DNA of 64,000 bases from Pleurodeles waltl (Eukaryota; Chordata; Amphibia; Caudata; Salamandridae): positions 852,284,760-852,348,759 of the forward strand of contig NC_090447.1 of assembly GCF_031143425.1 (NCBI RefSeq). The letters run 5' to 3'. Both the position numbers and the translations under genes were made by a program. Below, piece after piece: positions 10,779 to 22,331 of this stretch (its first letter is position 1; each line of letters opens with the position of its first letter). The notes under the pieces were generated by a model that worked only from the letters and a program-made list of their open reading frames with translations, made no database searches and was not told the origin of the DNA.

Positions 10779-10801
10779 CCGCCAATGTTGTAATGACCCC
10801 C
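10779..10801 (-). repeat. Harbinger right terminal inverted repeat
   Basis: Read on the minus strand it starts GGGGGTCATTACAAC and matches the left end with three differences. The second TAA target copy follows at 10802-10804. Confidence 0.92.
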
Positions 10802-10804
10802 TAA

Positions 10805-12353
10805 GTATTGATGTCCTGGAAACCCACTTGCTACCAAGAGTGCCTATCAAGGGCACTGCATAGTAAACTCTCTGTGCTCCAATACTCTTAGAAAAGGCAG
10901 CAAAAGGTTTCTCAAAACATTAACCTAGCCTGTCGATTTAATGCATGCTGACAGTGCCTTGATTCACGATTACGTAATTGTATGCATAAAGTAATTTATT
11001 ATTATAGATATTTTCCATTAACGTTTACGGCCAATAGTGATAGATGCTACATTTCCTACATTGAGTTCTGGATTTTCAAAGATTTTGCAATAGGTTTGTT
11101 TCTCTTTTTTGATGCAGACCTGACACAAAATCCATTTGGTATTCACAAGCAATGTAAATGTCGATTTGGACTGCTCTGCAAAAAAGTAATGTTACAGAGC
11201 GCATTTTGCTGCCTAAAGTTACTTGGTGTCAGGGAGGTGATCCATGAGTGGTGCATGGGCATTCCCATGCCCCCACCTGTAGATTCGGACACAAACCTAT
11301 GGTAACAAAGGCTTGTAGATGGGTTTATGCCAAAATAGTGTGCCTGCTTGAAGCTGGTGTACACAAGGAGTAATACTGCTTTTTCTCCTCATTATTTCCT
11401 CTTGGCATGTGTGCTGCTTTCTGCAGCAAAATATAAAGAGGTAATAGCCTCAAAGCATAGGTTATCTGCAGGATTGTAGCCCTTTCTGTACAAAAAACGA
11501 TCCTGACCTTAGTACAGACACCCTTATACTAGACAGAGAAGGTGCTGACCTTAATGCAGTCACCCTTACACTAGAGAGTCAAGGTGTGCCATTTCTTTCA
11601 AGATCTGCTCTCACTCGTTCATGCAAGGCAGCATAGCGACTTCACTTGCTGTGCTGCTTCGTGAAATCTTTGGAAATATGTCCCTCGATGTCAGCATTAC
11701 GCCAGCATTCCTTCAGGGTGGTTATGCCCAGTTAACAGTTAACCCATGATTCAGGTCCTGCATTATAGATGTGGATTAGCTGGGTAGGTCAGAGGCTGTT
11801 TATGAATCAGTCAGCAGGCCAAAGGGAATGATCAAGCATGACTGGCTTACCTAGAAGGAGGTGGCTTACAAATGTGGCCAAAATGAGCTAGTAACATTTC
11901 TTTAGCTGCTTGCAATGGACAAAGCTGAGATACGGCATGTAGATACACCTGAAATGACTAGTATACATGAAGGCTTCACTAAAATCTATAACAGTATGGG
12001 AACGAGAAAGGACAGAATAGTTGTTCAGAATTTTCCTGTAGAGATTATTTATGACTGCAATAATTGTCATTATTATTCTATTAACATGTATTTACTATCA
12101 CATAATTATGATGCGCATTTCAAGGATTGGGCAATTCCAATGGATCACTTAAAAGCAAACCTATTCAATTAGAAGTAGGGAAGAATGATGAGCTTGAATT
12201 GTTTTGGCCATCTCTTGCTTATTGTCTACTGAGCCTCAAACAATTTACATGGCTTGAGACTGACCCAAGAAATGCCCAAGATATGCTTGCTAGCTCTTCA
12301 TTAGCTGTTGTGTCCAAAGCACAGAATTTACCCACTGCATGCTTTCACCCTCC
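10805..12353. other. Unassigned intergenic DNA
   Basis: No gene, terminal repeat or RNA recognised, apart from a small tandem duplication at 11503-11586. A/T-rich patches near 10970-11050 and 12050-12130 have no obvious structure. Confidence 0.5.
11503..11586. repeat. 42-bp tandem duplication
   Basis: CTGACCTTA recurs at 11503 and 11545. The two 42-base units share CACCCTTA and ACTAGA and differ at several positions. Confidence 0.8.
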
Positions 12354-12361
12354 ATCAGTGG

Positions 12362-12885
12362 CAGTGGCGGCTACTGCAAATATAAAGTGGTGGGGCAGAG
12401 GGGTAGGGGAATAATAATTTAAAAAAAGAACTTACTTGCTGCTGCCGGCCACCTCCTTTGCTCCCAGCAGTCCAAGGGCCACACAGTACAGGCTCCCAGA
12501 GTCCCCACCCAATCCTCACCCTGCTCTCATGCTATTGCCAAACATGAAAGAAGTGTCAGGATTGGCCTGAGCAGCCTGGTTCGATGCTTGCTCAGGGAGC
12601 CTGTTCTTTTTCTCCACCCGGCTGTGCAACACAGCCAGTTTGGAGAAATATAAGTGTGCATGTCTGTTTGGCTGGCCTAAGACAGCCAACCACACTTACA
12701 AGTGCCCATCACTCCTCCACCCAGCCGCTGTTCAAGAGAATGGCCCTGTCCCTCCCTATACTCACGACAGCTGTCAGTAAAAAATAAAATGAGAATGACA
12801 TTGTTTTATTAGCATTTTAGTTGTCACCTGCTGGCTTTAAACAGGGGGGAAGCACTCATCTACCATTACAGAGGAGCCACCGCTG
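12362..12885. mobile_element. hAT-like non-autonomous element (MITE)
   Basis: The left end is CAGTGGCGGCTACTGC and the right end, inverted, is CAGCGGTGGCTCCTC. Both match the CAGTGGCGG type of hAT terminal repeat. The flanks are ATCAGTGG (12354-12361) and ATCAGCGG (12886-12893), an 8-base target duplication with one difference, the hAT size. The 524-base interior has no transposase. Confidence 0.85.
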
Positions 12886-12893
12886 ATCAGCGG

Positions 12894-13239
12894 GTAGGCT
12901 TCCTGACTCTTTTAATCACTTAAGGCAGCTGAAAAACCAAAAACCTTTGTCAGTGACACATGTAAGCATAATTGATGCCTTTAAATAGGTTTGACCCTCA
13001 GTAATCTTTAGTCTGTCTCTTGACTCAGTCCCAGCACCTTCAGTAGCACAATCTAGCACCTAGTGCTACCCAGCTCATGAAACCATCTCTATAATTGCCT
13101 CTTGAGGTCTGTGGCTGCAGGGTTCCAGTGACGAGTTATGAGTATTCATCAAAACACACTGGGTAGCTCCAAACATGTTAGGCACTAACAGTGGTGGTAG
13201 TAAGAGATGGTGACATTGATGAAAGCTGGTTAAATCTGG
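12894..13239. other. Unassigned intergenic DNA
   Basis: I see no gene or recognisable repeat between the hAT-like element and the start of the unclassified long repeat. Confidence 0.45.
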
Positions 13240-13417
13240 CTCACCAAGTCAAAATGGTGGGCCCAGGAAAAGGTAGAAGAGGCGGTATAGCAAAATGGAT
13301 GGTTTTGCACTGAGAATGCATGTGTGTGCGTGCGCTTGCATGTGGAGAGCGAGGGTGGCGATGTGCCTGCACGGCGAATGGTGGATTGCAGAACAGATGG
13401 TAAATAAAATGGGAGTT

Positions 13418-13441
13418 TGTGTGTGTGTGTGTGTGTGTGTG
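13418..13441. repeat. (GT)n microsatellite
   Basis: A pure GT run of about 24 bases inside reversed copy 1. A shorter GT tract lies at the matching place near 59670. Confidence 0.9.
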
Positions 13442-13657
13442 GAGAGCAAGAGTGAGTCCAAGCACAGTAGGAGGGAATAGTGAGATAGGGGACCATATCG
13501 GGGGCACAGATGTTGAGTGAGGTGGGGTGTGGAGCAAGAAGGTGAGAGTGAGTGGAGTTGTGCAGAGAAGAAGCAAATATGTGGGAGGAACCTTGGAGTA
13601 TGAGTAGCCTAGGAATACAATTTGGGTAGCTGGTGCTAAAGAAAGGTAAGGGACTCA

Positions 13658-14201
13658 GGCCTAGATTCTGAAAGGTATCACGCAGCACAGTGCAGCAGCC
13701 AAAAATGCAGTGCTGTGCTGCGTAACCAGGAGAGAGCAGGAGAGCGCCATATTCACAAATAAATGGCACTCTCCTCCCATAGTGCTAGGGTGTGTGTGTG
13801 AGTCAAGCATAGGTTTTGTACAGGAAGGCTACCTTCCTGTACAAAATACTATGCCTAGACAAGTGGAAATGCTTTTCCTACTTCGTATGTGTGCTGTACA
13901 GTGCAGCACACATGCAAAGTCAGAAAAGTAGGAAGAAATAAAAACATTTCTCTGTTTAACGCCTACTTTTTAGCGGCGTACATTTTTAGTGCTAAATCCA
14001 TTTCTTCTGATGTTTCAGAATAGGGTTTAGCGTCAAAAGACATGGGTGGTAGCACAGGTACGCCCTTGTACTGCCCATGTAATGCTCCCTTGATGCAAAG
14101 TTGTGTTTCACGCTGCTTTGCGTTGGTTTGTGAATACAAAAAAAAAATTCACGTTACAAAACCAATGCCAAAATGACGCTAAACCTTTGAGAATCTGGCC
14201 C
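13658..14201. mobile_element. GGGCC-type MITE, 544 bp
   Basis: Left end GGCCTAGATTCTGAAAGG and right end inverted GGGCCAGATTCTCAAAGG match at 16 of 18. The element interrupts reversed copy 1, whose sequence resumes directly after it. The interior has short inverted segments such as GTGCTGCACTG/CAGTGC but no gene. The target duplication is unclear (TCA against ATA). Confidence 0.8.
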
Positions 14202-16957
14202 ATAGAGGAGAAGGGGGAGGCCTAGGTTTAGAGGGAGTATGGAAGAGTGTGTGGGTGGTCAGGGGGGTCACAGAAGAAAGGCAGTATGACAAGAAGGGGT
14301 CATGCATGCAGTAGGAGTCTGAGCCACGGAGCAAGTGCAGGGGGAAAGATGGGGTCATAGGAGTAGTGGAATGAAGAATGTTGCTGGTAATCGAGCAGTG
14401 GCACCCTAGTGCACACATGTGGTCATTACATAGGATGGGACTTATGGTGGGGAAAGCTTCCATTTTCTTACTACCCCCTCACTCTCTGAGTTTGAGTGGG
14501 CACTTAAATATGGGGGAGCAGTATTAAAAACAGGTGCGGGGGTGCATTGTGAAATGGGTGATAGGAATAACACAACTATCAGGCCTGTTCATTTCTTGGA
14601 GTGTGAGGGGGGCTACCAAAAGATTTATATTGCCCCCTCCTCTTCCTTGGGCGGTACCCTAACAGGGTAGGGACAATTGGGGGGACTTGGGAAAATAGGC
14701 TTGTGACAATTTCTATAACCAACCACAAGGGGGCATCTGTCAGCCCTACTGTTATTACGGTATTGATAGGGGCAAGAAGGAGCATGTAGTGTGATTCTTA
14801 GGGGGCTGGGCTCCCCACAATTTTAATCCCCCCTCCTCCCCTTGCAGGGGACTTCATAGCATCTCTTGAGATGGTTGTATTTAAAACAGATGAAGACACT
14901 GAAGGGGAAAGCCATGTTGAGAAGGATGTTCCCCATTCCTTGTTTATTGCCCCCCAGGGAGACCCTAAAAAATGGCCACTGCAAATGACAGTACCAAATG
15001 GGTTCCTAAGGGCTGTATAAGGACTGGATACATGCGCACAATACCTTGTGCGTTATCTTTTTTTCAGTCACTTACTGCAAAGGCACACATAAAAATTGAC
15101 AATTGGGGTTGTGAAACTGAAAGGGATTACATAAGGCAGAAAAAAACAGAAGTTGGGGGTGGACACCTGAAAACAGATGGGCTACTCAGAGAGGGAACGG
15201 AAAGTGGATGATCAGCATGCGGCACTGCACGCTATGGCATCTGAGAGCACTACAATTTAGTAAATAAGGTAGGTGGTTGGGAAAATAGACAAATGAGACA
15301 GGAAGAGGGTAACTCTGGCAAGTGATTGGATGGGGCGTAAAGGATAACCATGGCATGCAAACAGACAACAGTGCATGGTCAGGCAGCATCTGAAGAGAGT
15401 TTAGGGTACTCGCAAAGTGATTTGTTCTCCTTTGATCAGGTATATGATCAACAGAGTGGAAGTCAGGGATTATTATGAGGCAGATCATGTAAATGTGCAC
15501 TAAAGTGGTGTAGTTTTGGGTGTGCTGAGAAGGTCTGTACAAAGTGGTAAGTTCCTGCAGTGGTGAGCAATGTGCATCCAACTGGCTACTGGAGACTGAA
15601 GACTGAACACCAGCAAAAGCAGTTGGATTACTGAGAGAATGCAAATGGAGGGGAAAGAGAAAAGGTGCTAATGGTTACTGAAAGGATTGAAAATGGCTTG
15701 GTATTCTAGGAAAGGCAGGACACATGTAGAAAACATTTGAAGGGCAATGAGATGGGTGTATTGAGAGGTCAAAAAAGTTTAAAGGGCACAGAGGAATATG
15801 TTCCAGGTCCCACAGTGTTGGGGTCAAAAATAAATCCCTGTTAGAGTATACTCTACCACACTATGCATTATTTCTGCAGCCTGGCACCCATACTATTCCT
15901 CTGCTGTCTTTCTATCCTGCAGATGATTGGAGCAAGCCTCCCAATGGTTGTCTTGGCCACATACCCCCAAAGGAGTGCCTGACATCTCCGGCCAAAGAGT
16001 GCCCTGTTGATATTCTGGGAAGAGCCTCACTGACCGTGCACATTTATGCATCAAACATGGCAAATCCTTCAACCCATAAAGCATCATATTGCACTTGGAA
16101 GATGCCATAAGTGTTTTACGAGGTGGTTAAATTCTTCTCCCATCTGGGAACTCTGGGGCTGCTGTTCCGCTCCTACATGTCCCTTCAAAGACACAGGCAT
16201 TACACACACAACCACTCAGCAAACATCTATGCGTTGACCATTTTACCTTGCTGTTTTCCTTCCAAATGTCCCCCTTTGCCACAAATGCAGAACAAACATT
16301 CCTCATTACTCATTCACTCAGTCATTGCAGTCCATAGGCCCAGCACAGATCAAAATGAACAAGAGGTATGTCAGCAAGCAGATGTAAAGCCTCTCTCTGC
16401 CCAACTTTCATACTGCTATTCTCTAGTAATGCTGCACGGAAACTACAGCATAATAATGGGATTGAGAAGAAGGCTGTCATATGCAAATAATGCCTTCCCA
16501 TGCTGAATTTCGTCAGAGTTGGTAGCCGGCTTCAACCGTGACACGGCCTCCAACCTATGGTCTTCAACACAATTCTAAAGATGACAAACTGTTTTAGGCT
16601 AAGGATTTTGCCACTCGAAGGCTGTGCATGGGATGCCACCCTCATTTAGCAGGGTCCCAAATTACCTGCAGTCATCTTCTATACAGAATCTCAGCATTTA
16701 TGGGCTTCCTTCAAAGGCTACCCACTGAGTTTGAGGTGGTTAAAGCCCCAGTCCCAGGGTATGCCAGGCCAGCTCCACCATCACTCCACCTCCTGCAGCA
16801 GGCATAATAAGCACCTAGTGAAGCAAAGTCCAGACTTTGCCCTTTTCTGCTTCTTTCAAAAATGCATCTCGAACTGCTGATTGCACTTTATGTCTAGCCG
16901 AAAGCACAGGCACCATCCACCGGATTTGAGAGCTCGACTCACAACAATATAAACAAG

Positions 16958-17011
16958 CATTGACAAAGCCAATAGGTCTCACCTATACAAGAGCTATTGG
17001 CTTTGGCAATG
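16958..17011. repeat. Short hairpin (18-bp inverted repeat)
   Basis: CATTGACAAAGCCAATAG at 16958-16975 is complementary to 16994-17011 with one mismatch, leaving an 18-base loop. It may be the tip of a small foldback element. No flanking duplication was identified. Confidence 0.7.
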
Positions 17012-17079
17012 TGTTTTGCCATGCTGTACACCAGTGTGGCTCCTGTTCAGCAGGGGTAAACGTTAGTGGCATAAAGTAT

Positions 17080-19430
17080 CAGTGTAGAGTGGGGAGTTTA
17101 TTGGATTTTTTTAAATGTCTTAGAGTGGAGTAGGAGGACTAGAATGTTGTAGAGTTGAGTAGAGGGGAGTAGAGTTTAGTGGCAGAATTTCATAGAGTGG
17201 AATGGAGTGTTTTGGAATAGGGTGGAGTGAGTTGGAGTGGATTGAGGTAGAGGGGTGGATTGGACTGAAATGGGATGGAGTGGATGGGATTGGGGTCAAT
17301 TTGAGTGGGGCAGATTAGATTGGAGTGGGTGGTTTGGATTGGAGGGAGTGATAGGGGTGGATTGGATTAGTTTGGGTGGATTAGATTGGAGTGGGGTGGT
17401 GTGGATTAGATTGGGCTGAAGTGGGGTGTATTAGACTCGTTTGGACTGGAGTGGAGTGGTGTGGATTAGATTGGATTGAAGTGAGTGGGTTGGATTAAAT
17501 TGGACTGGAGTGGAGTGGATTAGAGTAGATTGGACTGCAGTGGGGTGAATTAGATTGGAGTGGGGTGGATTGGATTGGAGTGGGTGGATTGGATTGGTGT
17601 GGGCTGGATGGATTGGAGTGGGGTGGACTGAACTGTGATTGTGTGAGGTTGAATGGACTGGGATAGAGTGAGTGGATTGCAGTAGAGTAGTAGATTGGAG
17701 TGAGTGGGTGGATTGGAATGATGTGGGATAGGGTGGGATAGATTGGATTGGTGTGGGTGGATTGGATTGGAGAGTAGTGTGCTGGAATGGAGTGGGGTGG
17801 TTTATGGCAGTTTGGAGGGGTTGGATTCAACTGATCAACTGAAATAGGGTGGATTAATGTGGACTGGAATAAGTGTGGTGGATTAAAGTGGATTGTATTG
17901 GAGTGGGGTGGATTGTATTGGAGTGAGGTGGATTGGGTAACGGGTAACTTAATTAGAGTGGGGTGAATTGGAGTAGGGTGGGTTAGATTGGAGTGGTGTG
18001 GATTGGACTAGAGTGAGGTGTACTTGAGTGTGGTGATCTGGACAGGAGTGGACTGGGTGTGGTGGATTGGAATGAGGTGTATTGGATTAGAGTGAGGCAG
18101 ATTGGACTGGGCTGGATTGGAGAGGATTGGACTGGTGGGAGGTAGACTGGGTTTTAGTGGGGTGGATTGTGGTTGATTGGAGTGGGGTGAATTTGGATGG
18201 ATTGGGTTGAATTGGGGTGAAGTGGACTGGATTGGAGTGGGGCAGATAGTTTTGGATTAGAGTGGGTTGTTTGTGATTGTAGTGGGGCTGGTTGGAGTGG
18301 GGGAGGTTGTTTTTTATTACATTGAGGCAGATTAGAGTGGGGCAGATTGGAGTGGGGTACATTGAAATGGACTGGAGGGGGGGAAGATTGTTTCAGATTG
18401 AAGTAGTGCAGATTGGAGTGGGACTGATTGTTTTGGATTGAAGTGGAGCAGATTGCTTTGGATTGGAGTAGGGCAGATTGGAGTGGGGCAGATTGGAGTG
18501 TAGCAGATTGGAGTGGGGCAAATTGTTTTGGAGTGAGGCAGATTGTTTTGGATTGGAGTGAGCCAGACTGGAGTGGGTCAGATTGGAATTGGCCAGTTGG
18601 ACTGGGGCAGTTTGTTTTGGACTGGAGTGGGCAGGATTGCAGTGGGGCAGATTGTTTTAGACTGGAGTGGGCTGCATTAGAGTGGGCAAATTGCTTTGGA
18701 CTGTAGTGGGCCAGGATGGAGTTGGGCAAATTGTTTTGGATTTGAGGGGGGCAGATTGAAGTGGGGCAGATTGTTTTGGATTGGAGTGGGGTCGATTGTT
18801 TTGGATTGGAGTGGGGCTGATTGTTTGGGACTGGAGTGGGGCAGATTGTTTTGGATTGGAGTGGGGCAGATTGTTTTGGATTGGAGTGGGGCTGACTGTT
18901 TTGGATTGAATGGGGGCATTCTGATTTGAATTAGAGTAGGGCAGATTGTTCTGAATTGGAGTGGGGTAGATTGCTTTGGAGAGGTGAAGATTGTTTTGGA
19001 TTGGAGTGGAGTGAATTGTAGTGGGGCAGATTGCATTGGAGTGGTGCAGATTGCTTTTTATTAGAGTGGGGCTAATTGGAGTGGGTAAGATTGATTTGGA
19101 GTGGTGCAGTTTTTTTTTTTATTAAAGTGGGAGATATTGGAGTGGATGGATTGCTTTGTAGTGGTGCAGAATGTTTTTGATTAGGGTTCTGCAAATTGGA
19201 TTATTGGAGTGGGATGGATTGCTTTGTAGTGGTGCAGAATTTTTTTGATTAGAGTTATGCGAATTGGATTGAGGCAGATTAGATTGGTGGGTGTTGGGGG
19301 ATTTGAAGTGAGGTGGGTTGAAGTGGACTGGAATGGGCTGGGCTGGGCTGGATTGGTGTGGGGTAAAGTGGGTTGGATGGGGTGGATTGTAGTGGGGCGG
19401 ATTTGAGTGGGGTACATTGGGGTAAACTGT
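17080..19430. repeat. G/T/A-rich satellite with 5-base phasing
   Basis: About 2.35 kb of plus strand is nearly free of C and built of TGGAT, TGGAG, TGGGG and TTGGA words with a loose 5-base period, for example GGATTGGAGTGGGG. From about 18440 to 18960 a higher-order unit with GGGCAGATTGTTTTGGATTG (about 35-45 bases) prevails. It resembles (GGAAT)n-like pentameric satellites only in period and strand bias. The frames open across it on the minus strand (Pro/Ser/Gln rich) come from the repeat. Confidence 0.92.
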
Positions 19431-19989
19431 ATTATTATGTGTTAGAGCATCATTTTAGAGATAACGGACAATAAAGAAACACTGTCACTTGGCAATATTC
19501 CAAACAAGCTAATTGTCATCTTTTGAGGAGAGCGCACATGAGCAGAAAGAAATGAAAACATGAGTGGAAAGTGAGAAAAGATGAATTGGCAAAATGAAAA
19601 AGAGAGTTAGCTTTGAAGAATAAAACTTTGCCATTTTGTTTGCCCTGCTGGGCACGTTTTTGCTAGTCACAAGTCTTTTGTTTGCAGGGCACCAGTAGTT
19701 AAAAAGAAATAAACAGTACCTCGATCACATTGGGAGCGACGTACATGTACTAATTAAATTGAATCAATCAGTGTTTGTTCCCTGCTCCACAAAGAGGAAT
19801 GTAATGGATGCCAGTCATGCCTTGATGAATTACAAGACTGTAAAGAAGAGTGCCAGGCAAAACAACAAATGGTGAGTGACAGGCGGGCTCCAAACCCCTT
19901 TCTGAACCAACAGAGTCTGGCAAGCGAGATGCATGCGCTAGCGCATGCACTCACAGGCACGATCCTAAAAATGACCACTATTCAATCTA
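19431..19989. other. Unassigned DNA next to the satellite
   Basis: No gene or repeat recognised. It may be diverged body sequence of reversed copy 1, but I cannot align it. Confidence 0.4.
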
Positions 19990-20047
19990 TTTTGCTATCT
20001 GTCTATTTCGCTATCTGTCTAGAAACTCCCACATACCTGTCTTTAGC

Positions 20048-20615
20048 AATGTCCCACTAGGCCACATTTGCACTCTAAAAACACCAAACGTAAAGAAAAA
20101 ACATGAATACATTGGTAAAAGAAGATGAGGCTTTCCCCCTATTTCACCTACTTGAGCAAATACAGTGTAGGTGAGGGTGGTCGAGAGGGACAAGAATTGC
20201 GATTGTGGGGGACCAGAGCAAAAAAGAATGGGTCAAATTGCTCCTCTGTTTTACCAAGTAAAAATAATATTAGTAAATGAAAAACAATTGCTTGAAATGT
20301 TGCTACCTGAAGAGACTGCAACACCATTGGCAGAATTTGAATCCTTGTCTTGGGCAGCCAGTACCACAATTGACACAAGTACTTGCCACTAAGCTTTAAC
20401 TCCTTAGTTGCATGCAAGCCTACAGGAGAGGCTATCAGCAAAATACAGGTAGTATTGTGTATGTGGGCCTTCTTAGAACTCACTGGATATTACAGGAGAT
20501 TTGTCAACGAATATGTCACCATTGTTGCTCTCTTGACGGAGCTGTCGTCACCCAAACACCTACTTGAGCAAGTGGGGATTTGGAGGGGAGCTCGGGAGGG
20601 ACAAGAGTTGCAATC
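20048..20615 (-). repeat. tRNA-like module array in reversed copy 1
   Basis: Reverse complement of the module at 27832-28366. It contains the conserved spacer (ACTTGGNAAAACAGAGGAGCAATTTG, inverted as AATTGCTCCTCTGTTTTACC near 20237) and a decayed tRNA-like head around 20325-20400. A patch of gypsy polymerase sequence (20467-20551) is embedded in it. Confidence 0.65.
20467..20551 (+). mobile_element. 85-bp gypsy polymerase patch inside repeat DNA
   Basis: Matches 21449-21538 almost base for base (FLELTGYYRRFV and the following residues through LTELSS). It is bounded on both sides by sequence of the unclassified repeat. It looks like a short template switch or gene-conversion insert from the neighbouring Gmr1-like fragment. 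Confidence 0.75.
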
Positions 20616-21956
20616 TCTCCCCTGCTCTGACGTTAGATCAGCAGAGAGACTGTCTACAGTTGCTGAGACAGTTTGACTCCCTTTTCTCACTTACCCCTGG
20701 GGTCACCTATTGATGCACCAGTGACATTGATACTGGGGACAGCCTGCCTGTTCAGCACAAGACTTACAGGTTAACTGGCAAAGTGAGAAAAAGTATCAAG
20801 GAGGAAGTCTCCAAGATGCTGGAGTTAGGGGTGATTGAGCACACCATTAGCCCTTGGTCTAGCCCTGTGGTTCTGGTCCCCAAGGCTGCTCCACCTGGTG
20901 TCACACCTGAACTTAGGTTCTGTGTGTTGACTACTGGGGGCTCAGTGCCAGCACCAGGACTGACACCCACCCCATCCCCAGAGCTGATGAGCTCATTGAC
21001 CGGTTGGGAGCTGCCAAGTTCCTCAGCATGTTGATCTGACGTCTAGGTACTGGCAGTTTGCCTTAACCACAGGGACAAAAAAGAGGTCTGAGTTCGCAAC
21101 ACCAGAGGGGCACCACCAGTTTTGTGTCATGTTTGGGTTCAAGAACGCCCCTGCCACATTCTGGAGGCTGGTCAACCAGGCCTGGCTGGATTAGAGAACT
21201 TTAGTGCTGCCTACCTAGACGACATTGCTGTCTTCTGGCTCCAACTGGGAGGAACACTTCCACCATCTCTAGGAAGTGTTGAAGGCCCTGCAGAGAGAAG
21301 GCTTCAGTATTAAGGCCAGTAAGTACCAAATAAGGCAGGGATCTGTGGTGTACTTAAGACACCAGGTAGGGAGCAGCCAGGTGGCACCCCTACAGGGACA
21401 GTTTGACACCATTCTGGTTTGGGCACCCCCCCAAGGCTCAGATTGAGATGAGGGCCATCTTAGAACTCACTGGATATTACAGGAGATTTGTCAAGGAATA
21501 TGCCACCATTGCTGCTCCCTTGACGGAGCTGTCTTCCAAGAAGCAGCCACGTCAGGTGATCTGGACAGAGGTGTGCCAGACTGCTTTTGACACCCTGAAG
21601 AAGGCCATGTGCACAGCACCCATGGTCACGGCTCCTGACTTTTCCAAAGAGTTTGTGGTGCATACAGATGCTTCAGGGCATGGTGTGAACAGCTGAATGA
21701 AGAGGGCCTAGATCACCCTGTAGCCTTCATCAGTAGGAGGTTGCTTCCCAGGGAACAGAAGTGGAGCACAATAGAAAGGGAAGCTTTTGCTGTGGTCTGG
21801 GTGCCGAAGAAGCTGAGACCCTACTTCTTTGGGACTTACTTCCGGGTTCAGGCAGACCACAGGCCCCTCAGATGGCTAATGCAGATGAGGGGTGAAAATC
21901 CTAAACTATTGAGACGGTAAATCACCCAGCATGGAATTGGCTTTACGGTGGAGTAC
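20616..21956 (+). pseudogene. Gmr1-like gypsy polymerase relic (RT and RNase H)
   Basis: In several frames one reads the RT lead-in (KSIKEEVSKMLELGVIEH), the palm motif AYLDD near 21215, the thumb and connection stretch ELTGYYRRFVKEYATIAAPL and the RNase H start VVHTDASG. It is disrupted by many stops and indels and starts abruptly at the 5' side. It continues after the nested gypsy element at 27427-27539, and an LTR follows directly, with no integrase after RNase H. That order is what Gmr1-type elements show. It is inactive. Confidence 0.8.
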
Positions 21957-22150
21957 TGTAAAGATCACACTTTCACGTCTTCATTTGGTATCCACATTTA
22001 TTGAGAGTAGGTAGTATCATGTCATCTTCAGCACAGCTTCCCCTTCCAGTCTTCCCTCCTTCAAAGCCTCCTTCTCAGTCCCCCCATTCCATATGATGTC
22101 ACCACCAACATCGCTACATTCCAAACACTTCTCTACAGGATATCTCCACA
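21957..22150 (-). repeat. Gypsy B 3' LTR
   Basis: On the plus strand it starts TGTAAAGATCACACTTTCAC and ends CTCCACA. It matches the other LTR with few differences. Confidence 0.93.
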
Positions 22151-22331
22151 CATCTCCCCCCTTACATTACATAAATAACTTTAAAAAAACCATAATAAAA
22201 TTATTTATTCTTTTTTTTTCCTTTTCTCCTTCTCCTTTTCTCCTTCTTAGATCCCAAAAGGAAATATATATCAATAGTAACTAATGCTAAGTCTAAATTG
22301 TCTCACACAACATGGAACAAGCTCTGTCAAT

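Larger units (their letters stand above)
1610..10801 (+). mobile_element. PIF/Harbinger DNA transposon, near complete, three genes
   Basis: A 9.19-kb element bounded by imperfect 23-bp terminal inverted repeats (left starts GGTGGTCATTACAAC, right inverted starts GGGGGTCATTACAAC; 20 of 23 identical) and flanked by TAA on both sides (1607-1609 and 10802-10804). This fits the TWA target preference of PIF/Harbinger. It encodes a DDE transposase on the plus strand and two SANT/Myb-like proteins on the minus strand, both with introns. Harbinger elements usually carry one transposase and one SANT/Myb gene, so the second SANT gene is unusual. Each gene has one nonsense or frameshift lesion, so this copy is not autonomous, but the decay is slight. 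About 1.8 kb of minisatellites lies between the left end and the first SANT gene. Confidence 0.93.
13240..20615 (-). repeat. Unclassified long repeat, reversed copy 1
   Basis: This stretch matches, as reverse complement, the forward copies downstream. Anchor words are the segment ending in GAGAGAGTGAGGGGG near 14470, the CCCCTGCAAGGGG block near 14840 (against 56980), the words around GATGCTTTATGGGTTG (rc, 16065-16090; against 55715) and the stretch at 19990-20060, which reverse-complements 28345-28410 and 54969-55030. No protein frame or retroelement motif was found in the body. It is interrupted by a MITE (13658-14201) and hugely expanded by a satellite (17080-19430). The part between 16485 and 17080 is too diverged to align by eye. 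Confidence 0.68.

Noticed and set aside
13230..13769. Minus-strand frame of 179 codons with Pro/Ser/His-rich sequence
   Set aside because: Lies in the long repeat next to the GT microsatellite; not conserved in the forward copies at 44400-44880 and 57500-57990.
18154..19036. Pro/Ser/Gln-rich frames of 119 and 191 codons on the minus strand
   Set aside because: They lie wholly in the pentamer satellite, with no start context and no recognisable fold.
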